Of a stretch of DNA of 64,000 nt, positions 26,746-36,930 are shown piece by piece. Source of the DNA: Pseudanabaena mucicola str. Chao 1806 (GTDB taxonomy: Bacteria; Cyanobacteriota; Cyanobacteriia; Pseudanabaenales; Pseudanabaenaceae); contig NZ_CP097329.1 of NCBI RefSeq assembly GCF_030323025.1, positions 775,001-839,000 of the forward strand, given 5' to 3'. Position 1 is the first letter of the stretch. Each line of letters opens with the position of its first letter. The translations under genes were made by a program, and so were the position numbers. A model generated the notes under the pieces. That model searched no databases. It saw only the letters and a list, made by a program, of their open reading frames with translations, and had not been told where the DNA came from.

Positions 26746-27429
26746 ATGCCCATTGACCAATCCGTTACCACTGCTGCCATAAGTGTTCGCGAACTTTCCT
26801 TTGCGTGGGCATCGGGCGAAACCGTTCTTGATCGTTGTACCTTGTCCGTTCCTAAGGGGGAATTTTGGATGTTGTTAGGGACTAATGGCAGTGGTAAGTC
26901 AACTTTGCTGAGGCTATTAGCAGGATTGCTAAAACCAAAGTCGGGGGATATTGAAATTAGCGATCGCATTGGGTTTGTCTTTCAAAATCCTGATCATCAA
27001 TTGGTCATGCCCACAGTCGGTGCAGATATTGCCTTCGGTCTAGTATCTGAGAAACTTTCCTACATCGAAACTCTCCATCGAGTAAAAGAATCTCTCAGTG
27101 CGGTAAATCTCTCGCAAATGCTACGCCGCCCTATCTATGCACTTAGTGGTGGTCAAAAACAACGAGTTGCGATCGCTGGAGCGATCGCTCGTCATGCAGA
27201 AGTTTTATTACTAGATGAGCCAACAGCCCTATTAGATGGCGATAATCAAACGGATCTAGTTGCTTCTGTGCGTGAATTAGTCAAACAAAAGAATCTTACT
27301 GCTCTATGGGTAACGCATCGATTAAATGAACTTGACTATGCCGATGGTGCATTCCTATTAGAGCGGGGTCAAGTCATCGATAAAGGTGATCCGATGCGTT
27401 TAAAGCAAGTCTTGCTAGACCGCAGTTAA
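26746..27429 (+). CDS. ABC transporter ATP-binding protein, ECF/CbiO-like
   Basis: 227-aa ATPase subunit. Walker A GTNGSGKST (about residues 45-53), Q-loop with the CbiO/EcfA-type FQNPDHQLVMPTVGADIAFGL, signature LSGGQKQRVAIAGAI, Walker B VLLLDEPTALLD and switch His in VTHRL are all present. This Q-loop type marks ATPases of energy-coupling-factor transporters for metals or vitamins. No partner T or S component is adjacent. Cyanobacterial and plastid single-gene members exist (NAP14/ABCI11-like, linked to metal homeostasis), so that is the likeliest group; the substrate is unknown. Confidence 0.88.
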   Translation: MPIDQSVTTAAISVRELSFAWASGETVLDRCTLSVPKGEFWMLLGTNGSGKSTLLRLLAGLLKPKSGDIEISDRIGFVFQNPDHQLVMPTVGADIAFGLVSEKLSYIETLHRVKESLSAVNLSQMLRRPIYALSGGQKQRVAIAGAIARHAEVLLLDEPTALLDGDNQTDLVASVRELVKQKNLTALWVTHRLNELDYADGAFLLERGQVIDKGDPMRLKQVLLDRS

Positions 27430-27694
27430 ACTTTTGAGCAAAAGTGTGAAAGACCAGCAAAATTTTCTTTATGGATGGACAAAGTTTTGTCTTGAGAATG
27501 CTCAGCATGGAGTTGAAACCTTGGGAACTAAACTCTCTTGTGTGATGGAAAATAGCTGCACTGAATTTTAGTATTTTACGAAAGGGAATGGTTACATCGG
27601 GATTTGGGATTGTGATCGCAACTTTTGCAACTACTGATGCTTTTTTCATGGCAGTATCAGGTAAGTAAGATCGCCTAAGTTTGATCAATAGTCT

Positions 27695-29107
27695 ATGTTA
27701 TCAGCTTTTTTAATATCGTTATTGACGAATCCCGCAGCGTTGCATAGCGACCATGCGGTAAAAACTAATTCAGTTCACCCAGTTAACAAAATTGCCCAAA
27801 CTGCAAATCAACGCCAAATTATTTTGGATCGTCAAGAAATGCGTCCTCTCATGGGTCGTCTCGACGAAGTGCCGATGTTTAATAGCAATAGTCCTGAAAT
27901 TGTGCAAACAGAGGGAATTTTGCTATCAGCATTTCCCCCTGAAGGGATGACGCATCCCAAGGCGCATTTAAACTTTCCCTTCCAAGGTCGCTTTGATGTC
28001 TTTACTCACCATATTTCCAAAGCGCCACCACCAGAGGATTTAAGAACTTTATATATTGGTGCGATCGCTTTTAACCCCACCGATAAGCCTGTAACCATTG
28101 ATGTATTGCAAGGGGCGAGTTATCTCAGTCAACCCGATGCTCCTTTTTATGACGCACCCAACTATTCATTGAATAATAATGGTGCAACCTATCGCGGTCC
28201 TGGCGATCGCGCCATGCTCGATATTTTGCGCGGTCGTCGTCAGGACATCTTTCCTGCTCAAATCATAATTCCGCCAAAGCAAAGCCGCATGTTGATGAAT
28301 GTGCCAATTCCCGTTAAGGAATTAGATCCTCCCTTAAATGGGCGATCAGGACTATCACGATTGCGAAGCGATGGCAAAGTTTATATCGCGACGCTCTCTC
28401 TCTATGCACGTCTTAATCCTGATGGAACAGAACGCGCTCCCAATCTTGCCGAATGGGAAAATATTCTCAAAAATGGTGAACTTGCTAAGCCGCGTGATGT
28501 TGTGCCAACGCCACCAGATTTAACGAAAGGATCCTTTGAATATAGCCGTGTAGCAGGTGTTCAGCTTGGTTCGCAATGGTTCGGGAACTTAACTGATAAG
28601 GATAGTAATGATCTAGCCATTCCTAAACGGGGGGAATCCTATTCCTATGGTTTGAGTCTTTTGCAATATGGCACGATGGGAACAGGGCAAGTACAGACTG
28701 CGCCGCTAAAGGTGCGGTATCCTGACACAGCATATTCGGCTCATGGCAATTACGGTGTGCAGTATAACCTAACCATGCCTCTGCATAATCCGACTAGCGA
28801 GATTCAAACCGTTGTTCTCTCTTTCCAGAATCCAATTAAATACGATAAGCCTGTTGGTGGTTTGCAGTTTTTTGAGCCATTACCCGATGATGTCTTTTTC
28901 CGAGGTTCAGTACGGGTCAGATTTCGGGATGACAAGGGCTTCGCACAAACTCGCTATGTACATTTGATGATGCGTCGTGGCGAGCGTGGCAAACCTTTGG
29001 TTATGCTCAAGATGCCACCAAGCGATCGCCGTGTTGTCCAATTTGATTTTCTCTATCCTGCGGATGCGACACCTCCACAGGTTTTGACAGTGACAACTAC
29101 ACAATAA
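27695..29107 (+). CDS. DUF3370 family protein
   Basis: 470 aa. Cyanobacterial DUF3370 family: EMRPLMGRLDEVPMFNSNSP (about residues 50-70), PFQGRFDVFTHH, LYIGAIAFNPTDKPVTIDVL, APNYSLNNNGATYRGPGDR and later YGVQYNLTMPLHNP. The N-terminus MLSAFLISLLTNPAALHSDHA is hydrophobic and short, consistent with a signal peptide and a periplasmic or outer location. Function is unknown. Ends in a strong terminator. Confidence 0.85.
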   Translation: MLSAFLISLLTNPAALHSDHAVKTNSVHPVNKIAQTANQRQIILDRQEMRPLMGRLDEVPMFNSNSPEIVQTEGILLSAFPPEGMTHPKAHLNFPFQGRFDVFTHHISKAPPPEDLRTLYIGAIAFNPTDKPVTIDVLQGASYLSQPDAPFYDAPNYSLNNNGATYRGPGDRAMLDILRGRRQDIFPAQIIIPPKQSRMLMNVPIPVKELDPPLNGRSGLSRLRSDGKVYIATLSLYARLNPDGTERAPNLAEWENILKNGELAKPRDVVPTPPDLTKGSFEYSRVAGVQLGSQWFGNLTDKDSNDLAIPKRGESYSYGLSLLQYGTMGTGQVQTAPLKVRYPDTAYSAHGNYGVQYNLTMPLHNPTSEIQTVVLSFQNPIKYDKPVGGLQFFEPLPDDVFFRGSVRVRFRDDKGFAQTRYVHLMMRRGERGKPLVMLKMPPSDRRVVQFDFLYPADATPPQVLTVTTTQ

Positions 29108-29137
29108 AATAGCGGCGCTTTGCGCCGCTATTTTATT
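29103..29137 (+). terminator. Intrinsic terminator of the DUF3370 gene
   Basis: AATAAAATAGCGGCG-CTTTG-CGCCGCTATTTTATT, overlapping the stop codon. Confidence 0.8.
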
Positions 29138-29157
29138 GGATATAAAATGATAAATTG

Positions 29158-29913
29158 ATGACTACGCAGTATTTGGAGATATTAATTTTGCGTCAGTTTA
29201 GTGTGCTTGGTCTGCCCGTGCATATTCATGAAAATTATCGTGACTGGCTTGCTCAAAGATTGCAAACCAATCAAGGTACGCATGTAGTCACCATCAACGC
29301 CGAAATGACAATGCAGGCGCAAAAAAATCCTGCTTTGGCAAACGTGATTAAGCAGGCGGAATTAGTTGTGCCAGATGGTTCAGGAATTGTGCTTTATCTT
29401 CGATCTCAGGGTGAAAAAATCAACCGATGTCCAGGCATTGAGTTATCGCAACAGATTGTGCAAATTGCGGCGGAGAAACAATGGCGGATTTTTTTGATAG
29501 GGGGTGCGCCCAAAGTAGTCGATTCAGTGGCGGAAATTTGGCGTAATAAATGGGCAGATATCGCGATCACGGGAATGCACCATGGCTATTTTGACGCAGT
29601 GACCGAACAGCAAATCTGTGAACAGTTACAAAGTTCTCAACCAAACTTGATTCTGGTGGGATTAGGAGTTCCGCGCCAAGAACTATGGATTCAGAAATAT
29701 CGTTATCTTTGCCCTGATGCTGTGTGGATTGGCGTGGGGGGCAGTTTCGATATTTGGTCTGGCATCAAAACTCGCGCCCCTGAATGGTTCAGCAATAATA
29801 ACCTAGAGTGGCTTTACCGACTCTATCAAGAACCTTGGCGTTGGCGGAGAATGCTCTCACTTCCTCATTTTGTTTGGTGTGTCACAAAAGAATCTTTATT
29901 CAAAAAGAAGTGA
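29158..29913 (+). CDS. WecB/TagA/CpsF family glycosyltransferase
   Basis: 251-aa GT26 enzyme that transfers a sugar (in the family N-acetylmannosamine or glucose type) to a lipid-linked acceptor on the cytoplasmic membrane face. Motifs: VVTINAEMTMQAQKNPALAN (about residues 42-61), VVPDGSGIVLYLRSQGE, CPGIELSQQIV, the RIFLIGGAPKVVDSVAEI Rossmann segment, LILVGLGVPRQELWIQKY, and IGVGGSFDIWSGIKTRAPEW. ATG 29158 is preferred over the TTG one codon upstream. No sugar gene cluster nearby, so the glycan is unknown. Confidence 0.9.
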   Translation: MTTQYLEILILRQFSVLGLPVHIHENYRDWLAQRLQTNQGTHVVTINAEMTMQAQKNPALANVIKQAELVVPDGSGIVLYLRSQGEKINRCPGIELSQQIVQIAAEKQWRIFLIGGAPKVVDSVAEIWRNKWADIAITGMHHGYFDAVTEQQICEQLQSSQPNLILVGLGVPRQELWIQKYRYLCPDAVWIGVGGSFDIWSGIKTRAPEWFSNNNLEWLYRLYQEPWRWRRMLSLPHFVWCVTKESLFKKK

Positions 29914-29950
29914 TGATGTCCCGCACTCCACAAGGGACATCATCACTTCT
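29906..29950 (+). terminator. Intrinsic terminator of the glycosyltransferase gene
   Basis: 17-bp perfect stem AGAAGTGATGATGTCCC with an 11-base loop, covering the stop codon. Confidence 0.75.
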
Positions 29951-30709
29951 AATCTGACTGAAATCGCCAGGATTTTTTCATCATAAACTCTTAATATTGC
30001 TTAACTTCTCAAATACGCTCTAAGTAAATGTACAAAATCGCTGCGATCGCTAGGTTACTCGCTTTGGAGACTTAGATCACTGGCACAAATTTTGAAGTCT
30101 TAGTCGAACTATCCAAATTATAAGATGAGTGAAGTGCGGGTTTGTTTCCCTGCCTTCTGAAGGCAGGGACTTCAATGGCTTGAAAAACGATGTGAGCAAA
30201 AAGAGAACAGTGATTAAAAGTACTACTATTATTTTTTCGCTGGCTTTGCAGGGCAGGATGTGACATCAAAGTGTATTTAGTAAAACACAAGTAAAAGTTG
30301 CGTCGCCTATAATCATGAATGCCCTATTTAAAATGTTTAATTTGAAAACTTACATAAAATACTATTTTAGACCCTATGCACTGGTCTAAGTAAAGAGCTA
30401 TGCTTTAAGATCTGCTTTCAAAAATTCCTGAATGCAAGCTTAAATTTATGTGGCGAACGAAATTCTATCAAGCACATACTAGCAGCTATCCTGCTGTTAC
30501 TAAAAAGCTTTATTTAGAATTAACAATATAGCGTTTTTCAAGCCAGCGAGGTACATCGGTATGTTTCCCCGCTTTTGACGAGGAAACATACCTGTAATTT
30601 ACTAGACTGGTAGACGCTATACGCTGAAACAGTTGTGAGGCAGCGATCGCTTTATAAATCCCAAAATCTCATAATTTCAACCTATTTTTTGATAGCAATA
30701 AATAATCCG
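29914..30709. other. Long gap before the glutamate synthase gene
   Basis: About 800 bases. It contains the terminator above, a partial palindrome near 30135-30175 (TTTGTTTCCCTGCCTT... type) and a TATAGCG-ended hairpin element at 30527-30621. No coding signal is convincing. Confidence 0.5.
30527..30621. repeat. 95-bp palindromic element with TATAGCG ends
   Basis: Terminal inverted repeats TATAGCG.../...CGCTATA with an inner hairpin GGTATGTTTCCCCG (30558-30592). Core and right flank resemble the hairpin at 7076-7128. Confidence 0.65.
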
Positions 30710-33700
30710 ATGGAAGTGAGCCGCGTGAATACAAGTCAGTCTTATCAGTCTAGTCAGTCTGGAACTGCTAATCTTATCCAAGGTCCCTCTTGGCTAGTTG
30801 AAGAGCGTGATGCCTGTGGAGTAGGCTTTATTGCTGACAAGGAAGGTCGAGCTAGCCATAAAATTATCAGCAATGCGCTCAAAGCTTTGACTTGTATGGA
30901 ACATCGCGGTGGGTGTAGTGCAGACCAAGATTCGGGCGACGGTGCTGGGATCATGACCGCAATTCCTTGGGCTTTGTTGCAGAAGGAAATTTCCGAAATC
31001 GATCCTGCCCATACTGCCGTAGGAATGTTTTTCTTCCCACAGGAACGCGAGCGCACCGCCACTTGTCGCGAAATTACTGAAAGAATTGCAGCGCAGGAAG
31101 GACTAAAACTTTTAAAATGGCGCGTTGTACCTGTCAATCCAGAGGTATTAGGAATTCAGGCTCGTGAAAATCAGCCCCATATTGAGCAAGCTGCCTTTAT
31201 TGCCGATGCCGATCATCAGAATACCGATCAGATTGAACGCGCCATTTATATCACCCGTCGTCGGATTAAGCTGGAAATTGAAAAGCTTTTCCCCACTGGT
31301 GGTAGTAACTTCTACATTGCGTCGCTATCAAATACCACGATTATCTATAAGGGGATGGTGCGATCGGCGATTCTGGACAAATTTTATGCTGATCTCCAAA
31401 ATCCTGAGTATGTCTCGGCTTTCGCTATCTATCACCGTCGCTTTAGCACCAATACTTTACCCAAATGGCCACTAGCTCAGCCAATGCGTTTCCTCGGTCA
31501 TAATGGCGAAATTAACACGATGCAGGGGAATACCAATTGGTTCTTAGCGCGTCAGGGCGATCTCTCCCATCCCAATTGGGTTGATGCTAAAGGTGATCGC
31601 ATTAAAGATCTCTTACCAGTTCTCAAACCCAATGAGAGCGATTCCGCAACTTTGGATCACGTTTTTGAGTTGCTGATTGAGACGGGGCACAGTCCCCTCG
31701 AAGCAATCATGATCCTTGTGCCAGAGGCTTATGAGAACCAGCCAGATTTAAGAGATCGCCCCGAAATTGTTGATTTCTATGAATATTACAGTGGCTTACA
31801 AGAAGCATGGGATGGTCCCGCCCTGCTCGCCTTTAGTGATGGCAAAATCGTCGGTGCAGCGCTTGATCGCAATGGTTTACGTCCTGCCCGTTATGTAATT
31901 ACTAACGATGGCATGGTAATTGTTAGCTCTGAGGCAGGTACGGTTGATATTCCTGAAGTGGATATTGTCGAGAAGGGTCGCCTCGGTCCTGGACAAACGA
32001 TCGCAGTTGATCTGCAAACCCATGAAATTTTGCATAACTGGGATATTAAGCAACGGGTCGCAACTGCCCATCCCTACGGTGAATGGATTAAGCAGTACCG
32101 CAAGAATTTGAAAGCCAAGCCCTTTGCAGAATCCCCTACCCTTGACGAGCAAACTGTACTCACTCACCAAACTGCTTTCGGTTACACCCTTGAAGATGTA
32201 GAAATGGTAATCGAAGCAATGGCTCAAGATGGTAAGGAGCCAGTGTTCTGCATGGGTGATGATGTACCACTTGCCTTTCTATCGCAACGTCCTCACCTGC
32301 TCTATGACTACTTCAAACAGCGCTTTGCACAGGTGACGAATCCACCGATCGATCCTCTGCGAGAAGGAACGGTCATGTCCTTGTCTATGTGTTTGGGTGA
32401 AAGAGCGAATTTACTGCTTGCTACTCCTGAAGCAGCCAATCAAATTAAGATCAGCAGTCCTGTCATTAATGAAACCGAGTTAGAGGAATTGCAGAACTTC
32501 GGTTTTGATACTGCCAAACTAGATATGCTCTTTCCAGTCGCTGCGGGGGCAAATGGACTCAAAGACGCGATCGCTAAGTTGACGAGTAGTGCCATTGCCG
32601 CAGTGCGTAGTGGCGCAAAATTGCTGATTTTAAGTGATCGCAACTTGAGCGCCGAACATGCCTATATTCCACCATTGCTAGCTGTGGGATCTGTGCATCA
32701 TCGCCTTTGTGATCAAGGTATTCGCATGAAAGCTTCGATTGTGGTGGATACGGCTCAATGCTGGAGTACCCATCATTTTGCTTGTCTGATTGGTTACGGA
32801 GCCAGTGCGATTTGTCCTTATATGGCTTTGGAAACTACGCGCCAATGGTGGGGCAAAGCTAAGACCCAAACCCAGATGCAAACTGGCAAAATCAAGTCTT
32901 TGACCATTACCCAAGTTCAAGACAGCTATCGTAAGGCGGTTGAAGGTGGCTTGTTGAAGATTCTCTCAAAAATGGGGATTTCGCTATTGTCTAGCTATAG
33001 TGGCGCACAAATTTTTGAAGCGATCGGTATTGGAGCAGAAGTTGTCGATACTTGCTTCAAGGGAACTGTATCCCGTGTCGGTGGAGTCAATTTTACAGAT
33101 ATTGCTTCGGAATTGCTCAACTTCCATGCTCAAGCCTTCCCTGAACTAAAACAGAAGAAGCTTGAAAATTATGGCTTTGTGCAGTATCGCCCCACAGGGG
33201 AATACCACATGAATAGCCCTGAAATGGCAAAAGCCCTACATAAAGCGGTTACTGGTGATGGTTATGACCATTATGAAATTTATCGAACTCAGCTACAAAA
33301 TCGCACTCCTACGGCATTGCGTGACCTGCTCGAATTTAAGAGCGATCGCCATAGCATCCCCCTTTCAGAAGTAGAAGATGTTTCGGAAATCCTGAAACGA
33401 TTCTGTACAGGAGCTATGTCCCTCGGAGCCTTGAGTCGAGAAGCCCATGAAGTATTGGCGATCGCCATGAATCGTGTTGGCGGTAAATCTAATTGTGGCG
33501 AAGGTGGCGAAGATCCGATCCGTTATCTGCCCATCAACGATGTGGATGCTAATGGTATTTCCGCAACCTTCCCCCACCTCAAGGGCTTGAAGAATGGTGA
33601 TACAGCGAACTCCGCAATTAAACAGATTGCATCGGGACGCTTTGGGGTCACTCCTTCCTATTTAGTCAGTTCTGACCAATTAGAAATTAAGGTTGCTCAA

Positions 33701-35350
33701 GGCGCAAAGCCAGGAGAAGGCGGACAACTTCCAGGTCCGAAGGTTAGTAGCTATATTGCGATGTTACGAAACTCCAAACCAGGGGTATCGCTAATCTCAC
33801 CTCCTCCCCACCATGACATCTATTCCATCGAAGATCTTGCACAGCTAATTTACGATCTGCACCAGATCAATCCCACTGCTAAGGTTTCCGTCAAACTAGT
33901 ATCGGAAATTGGCATCGGCACGATCGCTGCGGGTGTGGCTAAAGCTAATGCGGACATCATTCAAATTTCTGGCTATGACGGTGGTACAGGTGCATCCCCC
34001 TTGAGTTCGATTAAGCACGCAGGCTCACCTTGGGAATTAGGCTTAGCGGAAGTACATACATCGCTGATGATGAACAAGTTGCGTGATCGCGTCTTACTGC
34101 GAGTTGATGGTGGCTTTAAAACTGGTTGGGATGTGGCGATCGCAGCGCTCCTTGGTGGTGAAGAGTACGGCTTTGGTACGGCGGCTATGATTGCTGAGGG
34201 TTGTATCATGGCTCGCGTTTGCCATACAAACAAATGTCCTGTGGGCGTAACTTCTCAATTAGAACAGTTCCGTAAGCGCTTCCCTGGCACTCCTGAAAAT
34301 GTTGTCAACTTCCTCTATTTCGTTGCTGAAGAAGTTCGCCAAATCCTTGCCAAACTGGGTTATAAATCCCTCAAAGAGATTATCGGACGCTCTGATCTAC
34401 TCACTAAGCGGCAGGATTTGAAACTGGTGAAACTCGATCTTAACCAAGTTGATCTCGGCTGTTTGATTAATCTGCCTGACACAAAGAGCGATCGCAGTTG
34501 GTTAGAACATTCTCCCACTTCCCACAGTAATGGTGCGGTGCTTGATGACGAAATCTTGGCGGATTTAGAGGTACAGCAGGCGATCGCCAATCAAACTGAC
34601 CTCAACAAAACCTACAAGATTGTCAATACTGATCGCTCCGTTGGTGCAAGAGTATCGGGGGCGATCGCTAAAAAATATGGTAATTCTGGGCTGGCAAGTC
34701 ACCTCAATCTTGAATTTGTGGGCGCAGCAGGTCAGAGTTTTGGTGCATTCAACATCAATGGCGTAAATCTGTCAGTCATCGGGGAAGCCAACGATTATGT
34801 CGGCAAAGGACTCAACGGTGGCGTGATTAGCATCAAACCCAGCCCTGAAAGCACCTTTAATCCTGCTGATAATTCCATCGTCGGGAATACCTGTCTCTAT
34901 GGCGCAACAGGTGGTTATCTATTCGTCAATGGGCGTGCTGGTGAACGTTTTGGTGTTCGGAACTCTGGGGCAAAGGCAGTTGTCGAAGGCACAGGCGATC
35001 ACTGTTGCGAATATATGACAGGCGGCGTAATCGTAGTGCTAGGAACTACAGGGCGCAATGTTGGTGCAGGGATGACAGGCGGTATTGCTTACTTCCTCGA
35101 TCTTGACGATAAATTCCAAGAGCGTCTCAGCCAAGAAGTTCTTAAAGTCCAAAGAGTTAGCACTATCGCAGGTGAAAATCAGCTTAGGGAACTGATTCAA
35201 TCAAGCTATGATTATACTGGTAGTCCTAGAGCCAAGGAAATTGTCGATAATTGGTCAACCTATCTACCTAAGTTTTGGCAAGTTGTGCCCCCTTCAGAAC
35301 AAAATAGCCCTGAAGCGATCGATGTATTTCCTATAGCAGCAACGGTTTAG
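30710..35350 (+). CDS. glsF: Ferredoxin-dependent glutamate synthase
   Basis: GOGAT enzyme making two glutamates from glutamine and 2-oxoglutarate with reduced ferredoxin; with glutamine synthetase it is the main route of ammonium assimilation. About 1,546 aa. The amidotransferase nucleophile is Cys36 (DACGVGF) after a 35-residue propeptide that is presumably cleaved. GSTGHSPLE-like and [10 protein letters not shown] motifs follow, then the FMN domain [16 protein letters not shown], the 3Fe-4S site [11 protein letters not shown], and the C-terminal beta-helix ([20 protein letters not shown]). ATG 30710 is chosen over in-frame codons back to 30635 because it gives a propeptide of normal length. 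No NADPH-type small subunit is adjacent. Confidence 0.95.
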   Translation: MEVSRVNTSQSYQSSQSGTANLIQGPSWLVEERDACGVGFIADKEGRASHKIISNALKALTCMEHRGGCSADQDSGDGAGIMTAIPWALLQKEISEIDPAHTAVGMFFFPQERERTATCREITERIAAQEGLKLLKWRVVPVNPEVLGIQARENQPHIEQAAFIADADHQNTDQIERAIYITRRRIKLEIEKLFPTGGSNFYIASLSNTTIIYKGMVRSAILDKFYADLQNPEYVSAFAIYHRRFSTNTLPKWPLAQPMRFLGHNGEINTMQGNTNWFLARQGDLSHPNWVDAKGDRIKDLLPVLKPNESDSATLDHVFELLIETGHSPLEAIMILVPEAYENQPDLRDRPEIVDFYEYYSGLQEAWDGPALLAFSDGKIVGAALDRNGLRPARYVITNDGMVIVSSEAGTVDIPEVDIVEKGRLGPGQTIAVDLQTHEILHNWDIKQRVATAHPYGEWIKQYRKNLKAKPFAESPTLDEQTVLTHQTAFGYTLEDVEMVIEAMAQDGKEPVFCMGDDVPLAFLSQRPHLLYDYFKQRFAQVTNPPIDPLREGTVMSLSMCLGERANLLLATPEAANQIKISSPVINETELEELQNFGFDTAKLDMLFPVAAGANGLKDAIAKLTSSAIAAVRSGAKLLILSDRNLSAEHAYIPPLLAVGSVHHRLCDQGIRMKASIVVDTAQCWSTHHFACLIGYGASAICPYMALETTRQWWGKAKTQTQMQTGKIKSLTITQVQDSYRKAVEGGLLKILSKMGISLLSSYSGAQIFEAIGIGAEVVDTCFKGTVSRVGGVNFTDIASELLNFHAQAFPELKQKKLENYGFVQYRPTGEYHMNSPEMAKALHKAVTGDGYDHYEIYRTQLQNRTPTALRDLLEFKSDRHSIPLSEVEDVSEILKRFCTGAMSLGALSREAHEVLAIAMNRVGGKSNCGEGGEDPIRYLPINDVDANGISATFPHLKGLKNGDTANSAIKQIASGRFGVTPSYLVSSDQLEIKVAQGAKPGEGGQLPGPKVSSYIAMLRNSKPGVSLISPPPHHDIYSIEDLAQLIYDLHQINPTAKVSVKLVSEIGIGTIAAGVAKANADIIQISGYDGGTGASPLSSIKHAGSPWELGLAEVHTSLMMNKLRDRVLLRVDGGFKTGWDVAIAALLGGEEYGFGTAAMIAEGCIMARVCHTNKCPVGVTSQLEQFRKRFPGTPENVVNFLYFVAEEVRQILAKLGYKSLKEIIGRSDLLTKRQDLKLVKLDLNQVDLGCLINLPDTKSDRSWLEHSPTSHSNGAVLDDEILADLEVQQAIANQTDLNKTYKIVNTDRSVGARVSGAIAKKYGNSGLASHLNLEFVGAAGQSFGAFNINGVNLSVIGEANDYVGKGLNGGVISIKPSPESTFNPADNSIVGNTCLYGATGGYLFVNGRAGERFGVRNSGAKAVVEGTGDHCCEYMTGGVIVVLGTTGRNVGAGMTGGIAYFLDLDDKFQERLSQEVLKVQRVSTIAGENQLRELIQSSYDYTGSPRAKEIVDNWSTYLPKFWQVVPPSEQNSPEAIDVFPIAATV

Positions 35351-35362
35351 CTCATGTAATTA

Positions 35363-35462
35363 AGTAGCTAGACATAAGTAAACTAAAAACCGAGAAGTTT
35401 GTTCCGCCCGCTACGCGGGCGGAACAAACTCTGGTTTTAGGTTTTAGTCAAGTTGAGCTACT
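35363..35462. mobile_element. 100-bp TA-inserting miniature element, copy A
   Basis: Ends AGTAGCTAGACATAAG.../...GTTGAGCTACT with the central hairpin GTTTGTTCCGCCCGC-TAC-GCGGGCGGAACAAAC. TA precedes the left end; the right flank has lost TA where another palindrome begins. Same family as copies at 42161, 54322 and 57523. Confidence 0.8.
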
Positions 35463-35505
35463 AAAAACCTGTGGCACACGCTGCGCGTATGTCACAGGTT
35501 TTTAG
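35461..35505. repeat. Palindromic repeat with CTAAAAACCTGTG arms
   Basis: Imperfect hairpin abutting and overlapping the right end of the 100-bp element. Confidence 0.6.
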
Positions 35506-35559
35506 TATTTATTTCAAAACATAGGTAGTCATTTCCCCTTTCCTTGTGGATGGCAAACG

Positions 35560-35668
35560 TATAGCGGTTTTCATTTTGCCGTAGGCAAAATGAAAACTCA
35601 AAACTCTTAATGGGACTGATTTTTTGTTTTCAAATGAGTACACACTCATTTGAAAACCGCTATAGCTA
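35560..35668. repeat. Palindromic element with ATAGCGGTTTTCA ends
   Basis: Ends are inverted repeats ATAGCGGTTTTCA.../...TGAAAACCGCTAT with two inner hairpins. About 110 bp, non-coding. The ATAGCG ends resemble the element at 30527. Confidence 0.65.
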
Positions 35669-35721
35669 CTTAGTTGAATTAGGGACTTGACGAGAAAAAA
35701 GGTTCCACCGATTTTGTATTG

Positions 35722-35763
35722 CTACGACTTCGCTCAGCCAACGTTGGCTGAGCGAAGTCGTAG
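35722..35763. repeat. Perfect 42-bp palindrome
   Basis: CTACGACTTCGCTCAGCCAA and complement meet at AACGTT. Same arms as at 23087-23139. Confidence 0.75.
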
Positions 35764-35905
35764 ATACTTTAATTAATCACAAGTTCCTTAAGAGTTTGTA
35801 ATTTGGTATTGCTAAATAGGTAAGTATGGGCGGAAAACACATCCTTACCACAAAAAATCTTTTCCTTTTTAGGACTACCTGTAATTTGTCGTAAGCTGGA
35901 GAAGA

Positions 35906-36415
35906 TTGCTTGTAAGACAAATCGTGAATTCATATAAATCTCAACCTTGGTTGCAGCCCGAACTAGTGCAACATATTCAGTGCCTTTGCTATAGCTTTCA
36001 GCATTGGACTGGCACTCCATTAATCTCAACACCTAGCAATAATTCATCCCTAGAACTCGCCAATTTACTATTTAATGCTGATTTTGTCGTGGTTTCTCAT
36101 GGTACTCAAGCCGATCCCATTCTGAACTATGGTAATCAAAAGGCTCTCGATCTCTGGAAAATGGATTGGCAAACTTTCACATCTACACCATCTCGATATA
36201 CAGCTGAGCCTGTAGAACGGAGTGAAAGAGAAAAACTTTTAGCACAAGCAAAATCACAAGGTTACATAAGTAACTATCGCGGTATTCGGGTTGCTAATAA
36301 TGGCGATCGTTTTTATATTGATCAAGCAATTATCTGGAATGTCGTTGATCAAGAAGCCAAACTCTGTGGACAAGCCGCAACTTTTCAAAATTGGGAAGCA
36401 ATCACGAAACAATAG
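35906..36415 (+). CDS. MEKHLA domain protein
   Basis: 169-aa protein of the MEKHLA family, a PAS-like domain also found at the C-terminus of plant HD-ZIP III proteins. Diagnostic: VVSHGTQADPILNYGNQKAL (about residues 67-86), LWKMDWQTFTSTPSRYTAEP, and GIRVANNGDRFYIDQAIIWN near the end. Family members are thought to sense small ligands or redox state. No ATG lies in frame before the domain; TTG 35906 or GTG 35924 are possible starts. No operon partners. Confidence 0.88.
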   Translation: MLVRQIVNSYKSQPWLQPELVQHIQCLCYSFQHWTGTPLISTPSNNSSLELANLLFNADFVVVSHGTQADPILNYGNQKALDLWKMDWQTFTSTPSRYTAEPVERSEREKLLAQAKSQGYISNYRGIRVANNGDRFYIDQAIIWNVVDQEAKLCGQAATFQNWEAITKQ

Positions 36416-36930
36416 TTTCGCAAATTCAAATTTAGCTCACAAGCAGGCAGCCCCGTACTCTATCCGTTTACAGGATGAGTGACGGGATGAAAGCATGACA
36501 ATGAAGAGTCTATCCCCCTCATGTTGAAGATACAGACTATTAAGGCTTTTAGTAGTACAGAAACATTTTTGAAAGTGAAGCTTTGCGCTACTTTCATAAT
36601 TTGGTAGTCATACAATGTAATTGTGTTGCGGATGCTTCGCGCCCACAACACAATTACTAAAAAAATTACTTTGCAGCACTACCATTTTATCAAGCTTTCA
36701 AATCAAGCTTGATAAAGCAACGTTCTCAAAATGTTATTGCAGCACAATGAGCTTTAATTGGCGAAAATGGCTGACCAATTTTTAAAGAAAGGGGCTAAGA
36801 TTGAAGTAAACTTAATCCTTTGTGTTTTTTTAGCTTAACAGCACAACTTAACAATATGACAATATGAATTAAGAGCATTTCTATTGTTACCTTTTCACAT
36901 TAACTATAACTATTCATGAATTAACGCATT
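36416..36930. other. Gap upstream of leuA with two hairpin repeats
   Basis: A GAAAGTG-family hairpin (36549-36602) abuts copy 3 of the GTAGT...ACTACC element (36603-36683). The remaining 250 bases before leuA are AT-rich, with no gene seen; they presumably include the leuA promoter. Confidence 0.5.
36603..36683. repeat. 80-bp palindromic element, family GTAGT...ACTACC, copy 3
   Basis: GGTAGTCATACAATGTAAT... to ...ATTACTTTGCAGCACTACC with the inner GTGTTGCGGATG hairpin. Confidence 0.75.

Larger units (their letters stand above)
35351..35905. other. Repeat-dense gap after glutamate synthase
   Basis: At least four palindromic elements lie end to end: a 100-bp TA-type element, a hairpin at 35461-35505, a TATAGCGG-ended element and a perfect palindrome at 35722-35763. 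No gene is supported. Confidence 0.6.

Noticed and set aside
27374-27688. Minus-strand ORF between the ABC ATPase and DUF3370 genes
   Set aside because: Overlaps the ATPase 3' end, has no ribosome site and reads as low-information sequence.
35363-36683. Clustered hairpins as a CRISPR array
   Set aside because: Units differ in sequence and length, with no regular spacers and no cas genes.
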